64,000 nucleotides of DNA. Source: Mucilaginibacter terrae. Its GTDB lineage: Bacteria; Bacteroidota; Bacteroidia; Sphingobacteriales; Sphingobacteriaceae. This document shows positions 18,945 through 28,831 of this stretch, in pieces. Under the pieces are notes generated by a model, which made no database searches, was not told the DNA's origin, and saw only the letters and a list, made by a program, of their open reading frames with translations. Each line of letters begins with the position of its first letter. Position 1 is the stretch's first letter. The stretch is taken from the NCBI RefSeq assembly GCF_031951985.1, contig NZ_JAVLVU010000001.1, positions 4,216,001 to 4,280,000 of the forward strand, written 5' to 3'. The translations under genes and the position numbers were made by a program.

Positions 18945-19847
18945 ATGAAAACCACACGTCGGGGCTTTATAACCCAAACATCGCTGCTCGCTGCCTCGGT
19001 TGCCCTGTCGCAAAGCGGCTGCGCAACAGTATTAGCGGGCGCGGCAAAAGGCGGCCGTTATAAAGTTGCCGTGGTTGATTTAATGATACTAAAGCGTCAG
19101 AAACTGGGCGCATTTCAGCTTGCTAAAGATATTGGTGCCGATGGTGTGGAGGTGGATATGGGCGGATTGGGTAACAGGCCAACTTTCGATAGTCAGTTAA
19201 ACAATGCCGAAACCAGGCAGCAGTTTTTGGATAAGGCTAAGGAATTAAACCTCGGCATATGTTCGCTGGCCATGACCGGCTTTTTTGCACAGTCATTTGC
19301 TACACGGAATGGGGTTGACCGCATGGTGCAGGATTGTATTGACACCATGAAGGCCATGAATGTGAAAGTGGCATTCCTGCCGTTCGGTGTAAATGCTGAT
19401 TTGACTAAGAACCCGGAGTTACGCCCGGTAGTGGTTGAACGCCTGAAAATGATAGCCCTAAAAGCTGAAGAAGCAGGGGTGGTGATCGGCATCGAATCAT
19501 CATTAAACGCTACCGATGAAGCTAAGCTGCTGGATGAGGTAGGTTCGAAAGCGATAAAGAGTTACTTCAATTTTTCGAACGCGTGGACCAATGGCCGCGA
19601 TGTATGCGAGGAGTTGCAAATTTTAGGTAAGAAACGCATTTGCCAGATTCACTGCACCAATACCGACGGTTTCTGGCTGCAAAACGACCCTAAGGTTGAT
19701 TTAAAAAAGGTTAAGAAAACCCTCGATAAAATGAAGTGGGAAGGCTGGCTGGTAATTGAACGCTCGCGCGATGCCAAAGACCCGCGCAATGTAAAATGGA
19801 ACTTTACGGCTAATACGGAATATGTAAAGTCGATTTTTCAGGGGTAA
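18945..19847 (+). CDS. Tat-exported sugar phosphate isomerase/epimerase-like TIM-barrel protein
   Basis: This 300-residue protein begins MKTTRRGFITQ, a twin-arginine export signal, followed by a hydrophobic stretch and a possible lipobox (SQSGC). The rest is an AP-endonuclease-2/xylose-isomerase-like barrel, with GADGVEVDMGG near 65, IGIESSLNA near 180, QIHCTNTDG near 240 and WLVIERSRD near 265 giving the usual Glu/His/Glu metal ligands. In Bacteroidota such exported members often sit next to Gfo/Idh oxidoreductases and sugar loci. It may isomerise or cleave an unusual pectin sugar, but the substrate is not known. It stands between two repeats and behind a palindrome. Confidence 0.78.
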   Translation: MKTTRRGFITQTSLLAASVALSQSGCATVLAGAAKGGRYKVAVVDLMILKRQKLGAFQLAKDIGADGVEVDMGGLGNRPTFDSQLNNAETRQQFLDKAKELNLGICSLAMTGFFAQSFATRNGVDRMVQDCIDTMKAMNVKVAFLPFGVNADLTKNPELRPVVVERLKMIALKAEEAGVVIGIESSLNATDEAKLLDEVGSKAIKSYFNFSNAWTNGRDVCEELQILGKKRICQIHCTNTDGFWLQNDPKVDLKKVKKTLDKMKWEGWLVIERSRDAKDPRNVKWNFTANTEYVKSIFQG

Positions 19848-19875
19848 GAGAATATAAGAAGGAATAACCCAACTT

Positions 19876-19957
19876 GTCATTTCGACCAGCGTGAGAAATC
19901 TTTTCGAACTGACAAGCTAATCGCTTCGAAAAGATTTCTCGTTCCTCGAAATGACAG
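19876..19957. repeat. REP-like palindrome (family D, GTCATTTCGA type)
   Basis: The left arm TGTCATTTCGACCAGCGTGA and the right arm ending CGTTCCTCGAAATGACAGG pair imperfectly, with inner arms AGAAATCTTTTCGAA and TTCGAAAAGATTTCT pairing perfectly. It shares the GTCAT...ATGAC ends with family A but not the interior. It lies between the isomerase-like gene and GH141. Confidence 0.85.
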
Positions 19958-19991
19958 GGGGGTGAAATAGAATATACAGAACACAACACAC

Positions 19992-22541
19992 ATGAATAAA
20001 GCACTACGTAAATCACTCCTTTTGTTATTGATAATAACATTATCGGCAGGCGTGCGTGCGGCTGATATTTATGTGGCTCCTAACGGAAGCGACGCTAATC
20101 CCGGTACTAAGGCCAGTCCTAAAGCTTCTTTGAATGCTGCTCTGAGACAAGCAAGGGAGTTACGCCGGTTGAATGACGAGAGTGTTAAAAACGGTATTCA
20201 TATTATACTGGCAGGCGGCGAGTACAGGTTGAACGAGCCGGTTTTCATCCGCCCCGAAGATTCGGGAACGGCAGCATCGCCTACCTGCATAGAGGCGGCA
20301 GCCAATGAGCAGCCGGTTTTAAGCGGAGGTGTTGATATTAAAGGCTGGCGTAAAGCTGCTGCTAAAGTCTCCGGTTTGCCTGCCGCTGCACAAGGTAAAA
20401 TATGGGTTTCCGATATTCCTGCTTTTGAGGGACAAAGTTTATTGTTCAGACAGTTATGGGTGAACGGCAAAAAGGCGGTTCGTGCCCGTGAGGTAGATAA
20501 TGATAATTTGATGAACCGCATTCTGTCGCTCGACAAGGTTAAACAGGAAATGTGGATACCTGCACCTAAGACTAAAACGGGTGCCATCGGTCAAATGGAA
20601 ATGGTAATTCACCAAATGTGGGCAATTGCCAATTTGCGCATTAAAACCTTGACTGTTGAGGGCGATAAGGCCAAGGTAACTTTTCAGCAACCCGAAAGCC
20701 GCATACAATTTGAGCACCCCTGGCCACAGGCGGTTATTGATAAGGAGAAGAAGATGAATGGTAATTCGGCCTTTTACCTCACCAATGCCATTGAGTTTTT
20801 AAACCAGCCCGGCGAATGGTATGCCGATGCCAAAACCAACAAGATATACTACTGGCCGCGTAATAACGAAGCTATGACCAACGCCAAAGTAGTTGCCCCG
20901 GCACAGCAAACGCTGCTGAAAATGACCGGCACGGCTGACCGCCCCGTTAGCTATGTATACATAAAAGGCATCGGCTTTGAACATACCACGTGGTTGCGCC
21001 CATCGCAACAAGGGCATGTGCCGCACCAGGCGGGTATGTACATGACCGATGCTTACAAGCTGAAAGTAGCAGGCACTCCTGAAAAGAAAGGCTTGGAAAA
21101 CCAGGCATGGGTTGGTCGCCCTACCGCTGCCGTTGAGGTGGCTTACGCACATCATACCGGGTTTGAGGGTTGCCGTTTCGAGCATATGGCTTCTACCGGG
21201 GTAGATTACCAGCGTGGCACGCACGATAATGAAATTAAAGGCAACCTTTTTAAAGATATAGGTGGCACGGGAATACAGGTAGGCACGTTTTCGGACGAGG
21301 CATTTGAAGTACACCTGTCTTATAACCCCGAAGATAAGCGCGAGATATGCACCAACGAGCGCATCAGCAATAACCTCATTACCGATGCGACCAACGAGGA
21401 TTGGGGCTGCGTAGGCATTGGCGCCGGCTATGTAAAAAACATCAGCATCGAGCATAACGACATCAGCGAGGTATCGTACAGCGGCATCAGCATGGGCTGG
21501 GGTTGGACAAAATTGCCTAATGCCATGAGCGGCAACAAAATTACCGCCAACAAGATCAGTCGTTACGGCAAGCACCTATACGATGTATCGGGCATTTACA
21601 CGCTTTCGGCTCAGCCCGGTTCAGTAATTGCCGAAAACTATGTGGATAGCGTTTATAAGGTGCCTTACGCACACGATGTGCATCACTGGTTTTATTTGTA
21701 TTGTGACGAAGGTTCATCAGGTTTCACCGTAAAAGATAACTGGACCCCGGCCGATAAGTTCCTTCAAAATGCCAACGGGCCTGATAATAAGTGGGAAAAC
21801 AATGGTCCGCAGGTAAGCGGCAGCATTAAGCAAAATGCAGGCTTGCAGGATGCTTATAAGCAGTTGTTTAAAGGCGTTTCGACAACTGCAACTTCGGCTA
21901 TAAATTATGTGGGTTATGATGCTTATGCTGATAATCCGCAGGTAATTGAGATTGTAAACAATGATGATAAGGCGGTGGATATTGAACAGGTAAAAGATCT
22001 GTGCATCCGTAACGGTATACCTAAATCATCGGTGTATCAATGGACTAATAGAGTGGTAATATTTAGCTATATCTCCAACGCTGAAGCTCAGGTTAAAAAG
22101 CTGAAAGAGATGTTCCCTAAAGCCGAGGTGAAACTGTATACCGACAGGTTTTACACCTTTAACCGCAAAAAACATTGCCCCGATGGTAAAACCGTAGCCG
22201 AGTGGGATAACATAGTACTGAGCACAAATCTGGTTGCCGATGCTAAGAAGCAACAGGAGTATTTAAATTACCATGCCACGCAGTTTACCAAATGGCCCGA
22301 GGTGAGCAAGGGTTTCTGCAATGCCAGTTTCCAGCAGTTGGTAATATTGAAAAACGAACGCCAGCTCATGCTCATCATCAGCATACCTAAAGGTGAGAAT
22401 CTGGATAAGTTGAACCCCAAAACAACCGAAAATAACCCGAGGGTTGATGAGTGGAATAAGATTATGAGCCAGTACCAGGAAGGTGTAAAAGGCACCAAGC
22501 CGGGCGAGGTGTGGGTGTTTTTTCAACCCGTGGGAAAATGA
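19992..22541 (+). CDS. GH141-like right-handed beta-helix glycosidase
   Basis: This 849-residue exported protein (signal 1-23, ending VRAA) opens with ADIYVAPNGSDANPGT, the characteristic start of Bacteroidota parallel beta-helix enzymes. A long beta-helix follows (about 100-570), with the aromatic segment IYYWPRN, and then a C-terminal alpha/beta domain. Length and layout match GH141, whose characterised RG-II member is an alpha-L-fucosidase; other GH141 members act on xylan. I cannot fix the catalytic aspartates by eye. It begins a four-gene block with the oxidoreductase, symporter and GH2. Fucosidase activity is an inference from the company of GH140, GH106 and GH127. Confidence 0.75.
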   Translation: MNKALRKSLLLLLIITLSAGVRAADIYVAPNGSDANPGTKASPKASLNAALRQARELRRLNDESVKNGIHIILAGGEYRLNEPVFIRPEDSGTAASPTCIEAAANEQPVLSGGVDIKGWRKAAAKVSGLPAAAQGKIWVSDIPAFEGQSLLFRQLWVNGKKAVRAREVDNDNLMNRILSLDKVKQEMWIPAPKTKTGAIGQMEMVIHQMWAIANLRIKTLTVEGDKAKVTFQQPESRIQFEHPWPQAVIDKEKKMNGNSAFYLTNAIEFLNQPGEWYADAKTNKIYYWPRNNEAMTNAKVVAPAQQTLLKMTGTADRPVSYVYIKGIGFEHTTWLRPSQQGHVPHQAGMYMTDAYKLKVAGTPEKKGLENQAWVGRPTAAVEVAYAHHTGFEGCRFEHMASTGVDYQRGTHDNEIKGNLFKDIGGTGIQVGTFSDEAFEVHLSYNPEDKREICTNERISNNLITDATNEDWGCVGIGAGYVKNISIEHNDISEVSYSGISMGWGWTKLPNAMSGNKITANKISRYGKHLYDVSGIYTLSAQPGSVIAENYVDSVYKVPYAHDVHHWFYLYCDEGSSGFTVKDNWTPADKFLQNANGPDNKWENNGPQVSGSIKQNAGLQDAYKQLFKGVSTTATSAINYVGYDAYADNPQVIEIVNNDDKAVDIEQVKDLCIRNGIPKSSVYQWTNRVVIFSYISNAEAQVKKLKEMFPKAEVKLYTDRFYTFNRKKHCPDGKTVAEWDNIVLSTNLVADAKKQQEYLNYHATQFTKWPEVSKGFCNASFQQLVILKNERQLMLIISIPKGENLDKLNPKTTENNPRVDEWNKIMSQYQEGVKGTKPGEVWVFFQPVGK

Positions 22542-22592
22542 GGTTTTAAGTACAGAATTTGAAGTTTTATAAAGAAACACGAACATAATATT

Positions 22593-23678
22593 ATGCTGAA
22601 AATAGGAATTTTAGGTTTGGGCGAAGGCCGCAGCACCATGTCGGCCGCGCTGCACAGTTCAAAATGTGAGCTTACCATGGTATGCGACCGCAACCTCGAT
22701 ATGTGTAAAAAACGTGCCGAGGAGTTTAACTTTCATAGCTATACTACCGAGTATGGTGAAATGCTGAGTAAGCCCGAGATTGACCTCATTGCCATATACA
22801 CGCCCGACCACCTGCATGCTACCCACGTAAAACAGGCACTATCGGCAGGTAAGCATGTAATTTGCACCAAGCCGTTTATTGATGATTTGAGCGATGCTAT
22901 GGAACTTATAAAGCTTTCAGAATCAACCGGCAAAAAGGTGTTCATCGGTCAAAGCTCACGCTTTTTTGAGCCGGCCAAACGTCAGCGTAAAGATTTTGAA
23001 GCAGGCTTAATTGGCGATCTTATTACTATTGAAGCACAGTACCATGCTGATCATCGTTGGTTTTTAGAAAAGCCCTGGGCTTTGGAGCAGGCATTTAAAT
23101 GGCTGTACGGTGGCTTGAGTCACCCGGCCGATTTTATACGCTGGTATTTGCCTAATGTAGAAGAGGTAATGGGCTACGGAATGATCAGCAGCAACGGCCA
23201 AAAAGCCGGGCTCAAGAATGAGGACACTATGCACTTTATCTTCAAGGCTACTGATGGCCGCGTAGCCCGCGTGAGCGGTTGCTATACCGGCCCTACCCAA
23301 CCTGCCCAGCGCGATAGTGGCATGAGCACCATCCTCCGCGGAACTGAAGGCGCATCGCAAGCCGATTATCATGAACTGCGCTATGCCATAACCGATAAAA
23401 CCGGCGAAGAGAAGATCATCGTTTGGGGCGATTCGACCTTGAAATATTACTTCCGTTTTGAAGGACAAAGCCATCATGCAGGCGAGTACCAAAATTACTT
23501 AGAGTATGTAGCCGATTGCCTTGAAAACGGAAAAACTGCCTACCCCGACGTAAAAGAAGGTGTTGGTACCGTAGCGCTTTTACAAGCCATGGACCGCACC
23601 CTGAAAACCGGTATGCCGGTAAAAATAAACGATATACTGGCCGAGTTTAATATTTCACCCGATATACTTAAAACCTAA
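22593..23678 (+). CDS. Gfo/Idh/MocA family oxidoreductase
   Basis: This 361-residue cytoplasmic protein has no signal peptide. GILGLGEGRS at the N-terminus is the NAD(P)-binding turn of the Rossmann fold, IAIYTPDHLHATHV is the second family motif, and CTKPF near residue 92 is the conserved Lys-Pro that takes part in catalysis. The C-terminal half is the usual open-sheet substrate domain, with GGLSHPADFIRWYL carrying the catalytic His. It would oxidise or reduce a sugar or sugar acid inside the cell. It lies 9 bases before a sodium/solute symporter, suggesting that the imported product of the pectin enzymes is its substrate. Confidence 0.87.
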   Translation: MLKIGILGLGEGRSTMSAALHSSKCELTMVCDRNLDMCKKRAEEFNFHSYTTEYGEMLSKPEIDLIAIYTPDHLHATHVKQALSAGKHVICTKPFIDDLSDAMELIKLSESTGKKVFIGQSSRFFEPAKRQRKDFEAGLIGDLITIEAQYHADHRWFLEKPWALEQAFKWLYGGLSHPADFIRWYLPNVEEVMGYGMISSNGQKAGLKNEDTMHFIFKATDGRVARVSGCYTGPTQPAQRDSGMSTILRGTEGASQADYHELRYAITDKTGEEKIIVWGDSTLKYYFRFEGQSHHAGEYQNYLEYVADCLENGKTAYPDVKEGVGTVALLQAMDRTLKTGMPVKINDILAEFNISPDILKT

Positions 23679-23687
23679 CCTTACGGC

Positions 23688-25283
23688 ATGGGAAACATTG
23701 TACAACATTTAACCATACTCGATTATGCCATTGTTGCTGCCTATTTAGGGGTGCTGTTGTTTTTGGGTATACAGGCCAGTTTCAAAAATCGCAACCGTGG
23801 CGACGAAGAAGGGACTTTGTTCCTTGGCGATAAATCGCTGGGATGGTCGAGCATTGGCTTTAACATGTGGGGCACCAACGTTGGCCCATCAATGCTGGTG
23901 GCTTTTGCGGGTGTGGGTTTCAGCACGGGTATTGTGGCGGTAAACTTCGATTGGTACGCCTTTGTGTTTTTAATGCTACTGGCGCTGGTGTTTGCACCAC
24001 GTTACCTGGCTGCCAAAGTAAACACCATGCCCGAGTTTATGGGTAACCGCTACGGCGATTCAACCCGGACTATTTTGGCCTGGTATGCTTTGATCAAGAT
24101 ACAAATATCATGGTTATCACTCGGTTTGTATGCCGGCGGAACATTGGTAAGGCAAATCTTAGGCATCCCCATGTGGGAATCGGTTATCGTACTGGTGGCC
24201 TTTGCCGGTTTGTTTACTTACATGGGTGGCTTAACCGCTATTGCCAAGGTGAACGTTTTCCAAATGCTGTTGCTCATCGCCGTGTCTATTTTATTGACGG
24301 TGTTGGGCCTTCAGCGCGCAGGCGGCTTATCCAATGTAATTAGCAAAACACCATCAGGCTTTTGGAACCTGTTACATCCAACCTCCGATCCTTCTTATCC
24401 ATGGCATGCCATTTTATTAGGTTACCCCGTGGCGGCGGTGGCTTTCTTTTGTACCGATCAATCTATGGTGCAATCGGTACTGGGTGCCCGCAACCTTGAG
24501 CAGGGGCAACTGGGGGTTAACTTCATCGGCTGGTTAAAAATTCTGTCGCTGCCGTTATTCATATTTACCGGTATACTTTGCCGTGTAATATTCCCCGATC
24601 TTAAAGACGAAAACCTGGCCTATATGACCATGGTAACCAACCTGTTTCCTGCGGGGTTGAACGGTTTGGTAATCGTAGTGCTGATAGCTGTTTTGGTGGG
24701 TACCATCGGCTCGTCGCTTAACTCGCTGAGTACTGTGTTTACCATGGATATTTACGCCGAGCGCATCAATAAAAACGCTACCAACAAGCAGCTCATCAGC
24801 ATTGGCCGTATGTCAATCATCGTGGGTTGTATCTTGTCGGTAGGGGTAGCCATTGCGTTGGATAGCATTAAAGGATTAAAGTTTTTCGATGTGTTCCAGT
24901 CTATATTAGGCTTTATTGCGCCGCCTTTATCGGTAGTGTTCCTGCTTACAGTATTTTGGAAACGTACTACCCGTTCGGCCGTGAACACCGTGCTTTCGGC
25001 CGGGTCGGCTTTCAGTCTTTTGGTTGGGGTGCTCTACCTGTGGGTTTTCCCTAAAGATATTTACCATTTCTGGCCACATTACCTGCTGCTGTCGTTCTAT
25101 GTGTTTGCGTTTTTAATGGTGGTTGCAATTATTGTATCTCTGTTAGACCCTAACCCTAAAGTTTACATAGCCGACGTAGACGAAGAAAAAAATACACCGC
25201 AAACATCATCAAAAGTAAAAATGGCCTGGGTGCTGTTAACCGTGGTGATGATTGGCCTATACCTTTATTTTAATGGACATTAA
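23688..25283 (+). CDS. Sodium:solute symporter (SSS family)
   Basis: This 531-residue integral membrane protein has about 13-14 hydrophobic helices. It shows the SSS family hallmarks: a first helix with LDYAIVAAYLGVLLFLG, a second region with GFNMWGTNVGPSMLVAFAG (the unwound helix region near the sodium site), and VLVGTIGSSLNSLSTVFTMDIY near residue 345. Bacteroidota sugar loci often encode such a carrier for monosaccharides or sugar acids released in the periplasm. It is placed tightly between the oxidoreductase (9 bases) and GH2 (3 bases), so all three are likely translated from one message. The solute is unknown. Confidence 0.9.
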   Translation: MGNIVQHLTILDYAIVAAYLGVLLFLGIQASFKNRNRGDEEGTLFLGDKSLGWSSIGFNMWGTNVGPSMLVAFAGVGFSTGIVAVNFDWYAFVFLMLLALVFAPRYLAAKVNTMPEFMGNRYGDSTRTILAWYALIKIQISWLSLGLYAGGTLVRQILGIPMWESVIVLVAFAGLFTYMGGLTAIAKVNVFQMLLLIAVSILLTVLGLQRAGGLSNVISKTPSGFWNLLHPTSDPSYPWHAILLGYPVAAVAFFCTDQSMVQSVLGARNLEQGQLGVNFIGWLKILSLPLFIFTGILCRVIFPDLKDENLAYMTMVTNLFPAGLNGLVIVVLIAVLVGTIGSSLNSLSTVFTMDIYAERINKNATNKQLISIGRMSIIVGCILSVGVAIALDSIKGLKFFDVFQSILGFIAPPLSVVFLLTVFWKRTTRSAVNTVLSAGSAFSLLVGVLYLWVFPKDIYHFWPHYLLLSFYVFAFLMVVAIIVSLLDPNPKVYIADVDEEKNTPQTSSKVKMAWVLLTVVMIGLYLYFNGH

Positions 25284-25286
25284 TTG

Positions 25287-28200
25287 ATGAAGAAACAGAT
25301 CATCTACATAATAACTGCCTTATCGCTGCCTGTAAGCGTTTTTGCGCAGCTGGTTGATAAAACCCCTGCTGCTGTGCCCAACGCGCCTGCCGTTTTTAGT
25401 ACCGAACCCTGGGAAGATCCTCTGGTGAGCGGTATCAACCGCGATGCCTCACGTGCCACAGCATACTCATTTGCCACAGTGAACGAGGCCGTGCAGGGCG
25501 ATCGCGAAAAATCGGGTCGTATGATTTCTTTGAACGGTCAATGGGATTTCTCGTTTGCCGAAAAACCTGCCGATGCACCTAAAGATTTTTATAAAAGCCG
25601 TGTTAGCGGTTGGAAGAAAATAGCTGTGCCTTCAAGTGTGGAAATGCTGGGTTATGGCAAGCCTATTTACAAAAGCGCGGTATACCCGTTCCGCCCGGTT
25701 AACCCGCCGTATGTACCGCATGATGTTAATGGTGTGGGCAGCTACCAGCGCACGTTTACCCTGCCTGCCAACTGGAAAGACATGAACGTTACCCTGCATT
25801 TTGGCGGCGTAAGTTCGGGCTTTAAGGTTTGGCTGAATGGCAAGTTTTTAGGTTATGGCGAGGATAGTTTCCTATCATCGGAGTTTAATATTACTCCGTA
25901 TTTACAGGCTGGTGAAAATATCGTTTCCGTACAAAACATCCGCTGGAGCGATGGCTCTTTTTTGGAAGATCAGGATCAGTGGCGTTTGAGCGGCATTCAC
26001 CGCGAGGTAATACTACTGGCCGAACCTAAACTACGTATTGCCGATTTCTTTTATCAAACCAAACTGGATAAGCAGTATAAAGATGCTGTGCTTAGCATTC
26101 GTCCGCGTATGGAGAACTTGACCGGTAAAGCTATAAACGGTTATCAACTTAAAGCGCAGTTGTTTGATAAGAATAGCGAAGCAGTTTTTGAAAAACCATT
26201 GCAACGTAGTGTAAACGATATTATAAACGAGATATACCCGCGTTTAGATAACGTGAAGTTTGGTTTGATGGAAGCAAAAGTAAGCAACCCGGCCAAATGG
26301 AGCGATGAACAACCTAACCTTTACACGCTTACGCTGTCGTTAGAAGATAGTACCGGCAAAGTATTGGAAGTTAAAAGCTGCAAATTAGGTTTCCGCAGTG
26401 TAGAGTTTGCGAAGGATAACAGCAAGCTGCTCATTAACGGTAAGGTGACTTACCTGTACGGTATCAACCGTCCCGACCACCATGCAGTTAAAGGTAAAGC
26501 CCTTTCGCGCGAAGATATTTTAGAGGATGTGCGCACCATTAAGCGTTTCAACTTCAATTGCATCCGTACCAGTCATTACCCTATGGACCCGTACCTGTAC
26601 GACTTGTGCGACCAATACGGCATTTTAGTGATAGACGAGGCTAACCTCGAAACTCACGGTTTAGGCTCGAAACTAAGCAACGACCCTCAATGGACCAGCG
26701 CTTACCTTGACCGTGCCACCCGTATGGTTATGCGCGATAAAAATCACCCAAGCATTGTGATATGGAGTTTAGGCAACGAGGCCGGTCGCGGACCAAACCA
26801 TGCTGCTATGGCAGCGTGGATACACGATTTTGACATTACCCGCCCGGTACATTACGAACCTGCACAGGGAACACCACAGGCCGAAGGCTACATTGACGTA
26901 ACCGATGCGCGTTACCTCAAACCAAACGACCACTCGCACCGCCTGCAAAACCCTATTGATGAGCCTTATGTAGATATTGTGAGCCGCATGTACCCGGCAT
27001 TATATACCGCGCCATTGCTGGCAAACCAAAAGAACGGCGATAAGCGCCCCATTTTCTTTGTAGAATACTCGCATGCCATGGGTAACTCGAACGGTAACCT
27101 GAAAGACCTTTGGGACCAATGGCGCTCATTACCGCGCGTAATTGGCGGTGCCATTTGGGAATATAAAGACCAAGGCTTGCTGAAACGCGATTCATCAGGA
27201 ACAGAGTTTTTTGCCTACGGCGGCGATTACGGCGAAAAGTATTTCGATAACTTTACCATTAAAGGAACGGTAGCGTCCGATGGTCGCCCTAAGGCTGCCA
27301 TGTTTGAAAGCAAGCATGTTTTTCAACCAGTGGTAAGCGAGTTGGTTGATGCTGCCAAAGGTTTAGTGAAAATCACCAACCGCAGTGCCGTACAATCTTT
27401 AGCCGGTTTTGGTATTTTGTTACAGGTACGTGAGGACGGTAAAGTTGTGGTGAGCAAACCGATACCATCTATTAACCTTGCGGCTGGAAAAGATACCGTT
27501 ATTAACATTAAGCCATACTTGCCCTCGCTAAAAGCAGGGCACGAATATTTGGCCGATATACATTTCAACTTAGGTAAAGATGAACTTTGGGCCGCTAAAG
27601 GTTACGAAATAGCTTCAGACCAGTTTGCGCTGACAGGTTTAGTACCAATCAAAGCAGTATCAGCCAATGGTGCGGTTGCATTGAATGATGGCGCTGATGC
27701 TTACACACTAATCGGTAAAGGCTTTAAAGTAAGTATCAACAAGCAAAATGGTGCGCTAAGCTCGTACGTGTTTAATAACCAGGAGCAAATATCAGCCCCT
27801 TTACTACCGCATTTTACTCGCCCGGTAACCGATAACGACCTGCGTGGCTGGAAATCTAATAAAAAATTGAAGCCGTGGTATACATCAGTTCCTAAACTTA
27901 AAAACGTTGCTGCCAGTAAACTGTCCAACGGTTCGGTTGCCATAACCAGCAACTATAGTATTGTAGGTGATAGCGCCGCTGTTACTGTAACTTATACCGT
28001 TAATACAACAGGTGTGGTTAAGGTTGATTATAAGTTTGCGCCAAAAGTAAGCGGCTTGCCTAACCTGCCCAAAGTGGGTATGCAAGGAGGCATTAAACGC
28101 AGTTACGATAATATCAGCTATTATGGTCGCGGCCCGTTGGAAAACTATATTGACCGTCGCAGCGGTTTCGAGGCGGGAATTTACAGCCAGTCTATCACCG

Positions 28201-28583
28201 ATTTTATGGAGAATTACGCCGTACCACAGGAAAATGGAAACCGCACCGATGTGCGCTGGATGTTCCTGAATGATAAAAAACAGGACGGTCTTTTGGTTGT
28301 AGCTGATAGCCTGCTGAGCATGAGCGCCTGGCCTTATACCGAAGCTAACATTGTAGGTGCCAAACACACCAACAAGTTGAAAGATGCCGGTTACATTACC
28401 CTCAATATCGATTTAATACAGATGGGCGTAGGCGGCAACGACAGCTGGTCGGACGTGGCGGCACCGCTGGATATTTACCAGATAGCGGCTAAGCCGTATA
28501 GCTATGGTTTTAGTTTGTTGCCTTGCAAGGCTACCGCTGCTAATGTGAGTGGTGTGGTGAGTAAGGTGAAGAGTGGGAAGTAG
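25287..28583 (+). CDS. LacZ-type GH2 glycoside hydrolase (beta-galactosidase-like), exported
   Basis: From ATG 25287 (a TTG at 25284 is in frame but less likely) this is a 1098-residue exported enzyme with the complete five-domain LacZ layout. It has a jelly-roll with MLGYGKPIYKSAVYPF, an Ig-like domain, a TIM barrel, a second Ig domain and the C-terminal Bgal_small domain (YYGRGPLENYIDR near 950). SLGNEAG (acid/base Glu near 497) and VEYSHAMGNSNG (nucleophile Glu near 593) are intact. It would cut beta-linked galactose or a related sugar; GH2 members in pectin loci also include beta-glucuronidases and galacturonidases. It is the last gene of the GH141 block and is followed by a REP palindrome. 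Confidence 0.9.
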   Translation: MKKQIIYIITALSLPVSVFAQLVDKTPAAVPNAPAVFSTEPWEDPLVSGINRDASRATAYSFATVNEAVQGDREKSGRMISLNGQWDFSFAEKPADAPKDFYKSRVSGWKKIAVPSSVEMLGYGKPIYKSAVYPFRPVNPPYVPHDVNGVGSYQRTFTLPANWKDMNVTLHFGGVSSGFKVWLNGKFLGYGEDSFLSSEFNITPYLQAGENIVSVQNIRWSDGSFLEDQDQWRLSGIHREVILLAEPKLRIADFFYQTKLDKQYKDAVLSIRPRMENLTGKAINGYQLKAQLFDKNSEAVFEKPLQRSVNDIINEIYPRLDNVKFGLMEAKVSNPAKWSDEQPNLYTLTLSLEDSTGKVLEVKSCKLGFRSVEFAKDNSKLLINGKVTYLYGINRPDHHAVKGKALSREDILEDVRTIKRFNFNCIRTSHYPMDPYLYDLCDQYGILVIDEANLETHGLGSKLSNDPQWTSAYLDRATRMVMRDKNHPSIVIWSLGNEAGRGPNHAAMAAWIHDFDITRPVHYEPAQGTPQAEGYIDVTDARYLKPNDHSHRLQNPIDEPYVDIVSRMYPALYTAPLLANQKNGDKRPIFFVEYSHAMGNSNGNLKDLWDQWRSLPRVIGGAIWEYKDQGLLKRDSSGTEFFAYGGDYGEKYFDNFTIKGTVASDGRPKAAMFESKHVFQPVVSELVDAAKGLVKITNRSAVQSLAGFGILLQVREDGKVVVSKPIPSINLAAGKDTVINIKPYLPSLKAGHEYLADIHFNLGKDELWAAKGYEIASDQFALTGLVPIKAVSANGAVALNDGADAYTLIGKGFKVSINKQNGALSSYVFNNQEQISAPLLPHFTRPVTDNDLRGWKSNKKLKPWYTSVPKLKNVAASKLSNGSVAITSNYSIVGDSAAVTVTYTVNTTGVVKVDYKFAPKVSGLPNLPKVGMQGGIKRSYDNISYYGRGPLENYIDRRSGFEAGIYSQSITDFMENYAVPQENGNRTDVRWMFLNDKKQDGLLVVADSLLSMSAWPYTEANIVGAKHTNKLKDAGYITLNIDLIQMGVGGNDSWSDVAAPLDIYQIAAKPYSYGFSLLPCKATAANVSGVVSKVKSGK

Positions 28584-28602
28584 AGAGACTAAATAGTAAA
28601 CC

Positions 28603-28685
28603 CGTTATTGCGAGGTACGAAGCAATCTCTGAACTGTGCCTGAACGCCTTGCATCCGCAGAGATTGCTTCGTACCTCGCAATGAC
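28603..28685. repeat. REP-like palindrome (family A)
   Basis: The arms TTATTGCGAGGTACGAAGCAATCTCT and AGAGATTGCTTCGTACCTCGCAATGAC pair almost throughout. It starts 20 bases after the GH2 stop codon. Confidence 0.9.
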
Positions 28686-28698
28686 GGAGGAAGAGGGT

Positions 28699-28791
28699 GG
28701 CCGCGTTAGGGATAGCAGTGAAAAGCCCGGAGTGAAGCATAGCGGAACAAGGACTTGTAACGGATAGCCCGACCCGGAGGGTAACGCCCCA
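28699..28791 (+). repeat. Dispersed GC-rich element B
   Basis: A second copy of the element at 18751, running from GCGTTAGGGAT to TAACGCCC, with AAGCCCGGAGTGAAGCATAG and ACTTGTAACGGATAGCCCG inside. It directly follows a family A palindrome, as at 18751. Confidence 0.8.
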
Positions 28792-28831
28792 AAAAAGAAA
28801 AATGGCAACGAGGTTAATAATTTAATAGAGA

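Noticed and set aside
20799..21575. Long minus-strand open frame inside the GH141-like gene
   Set aside because: It is the complement of a well-supported exported beta-helix protein and shows no domain or start signal of its own.
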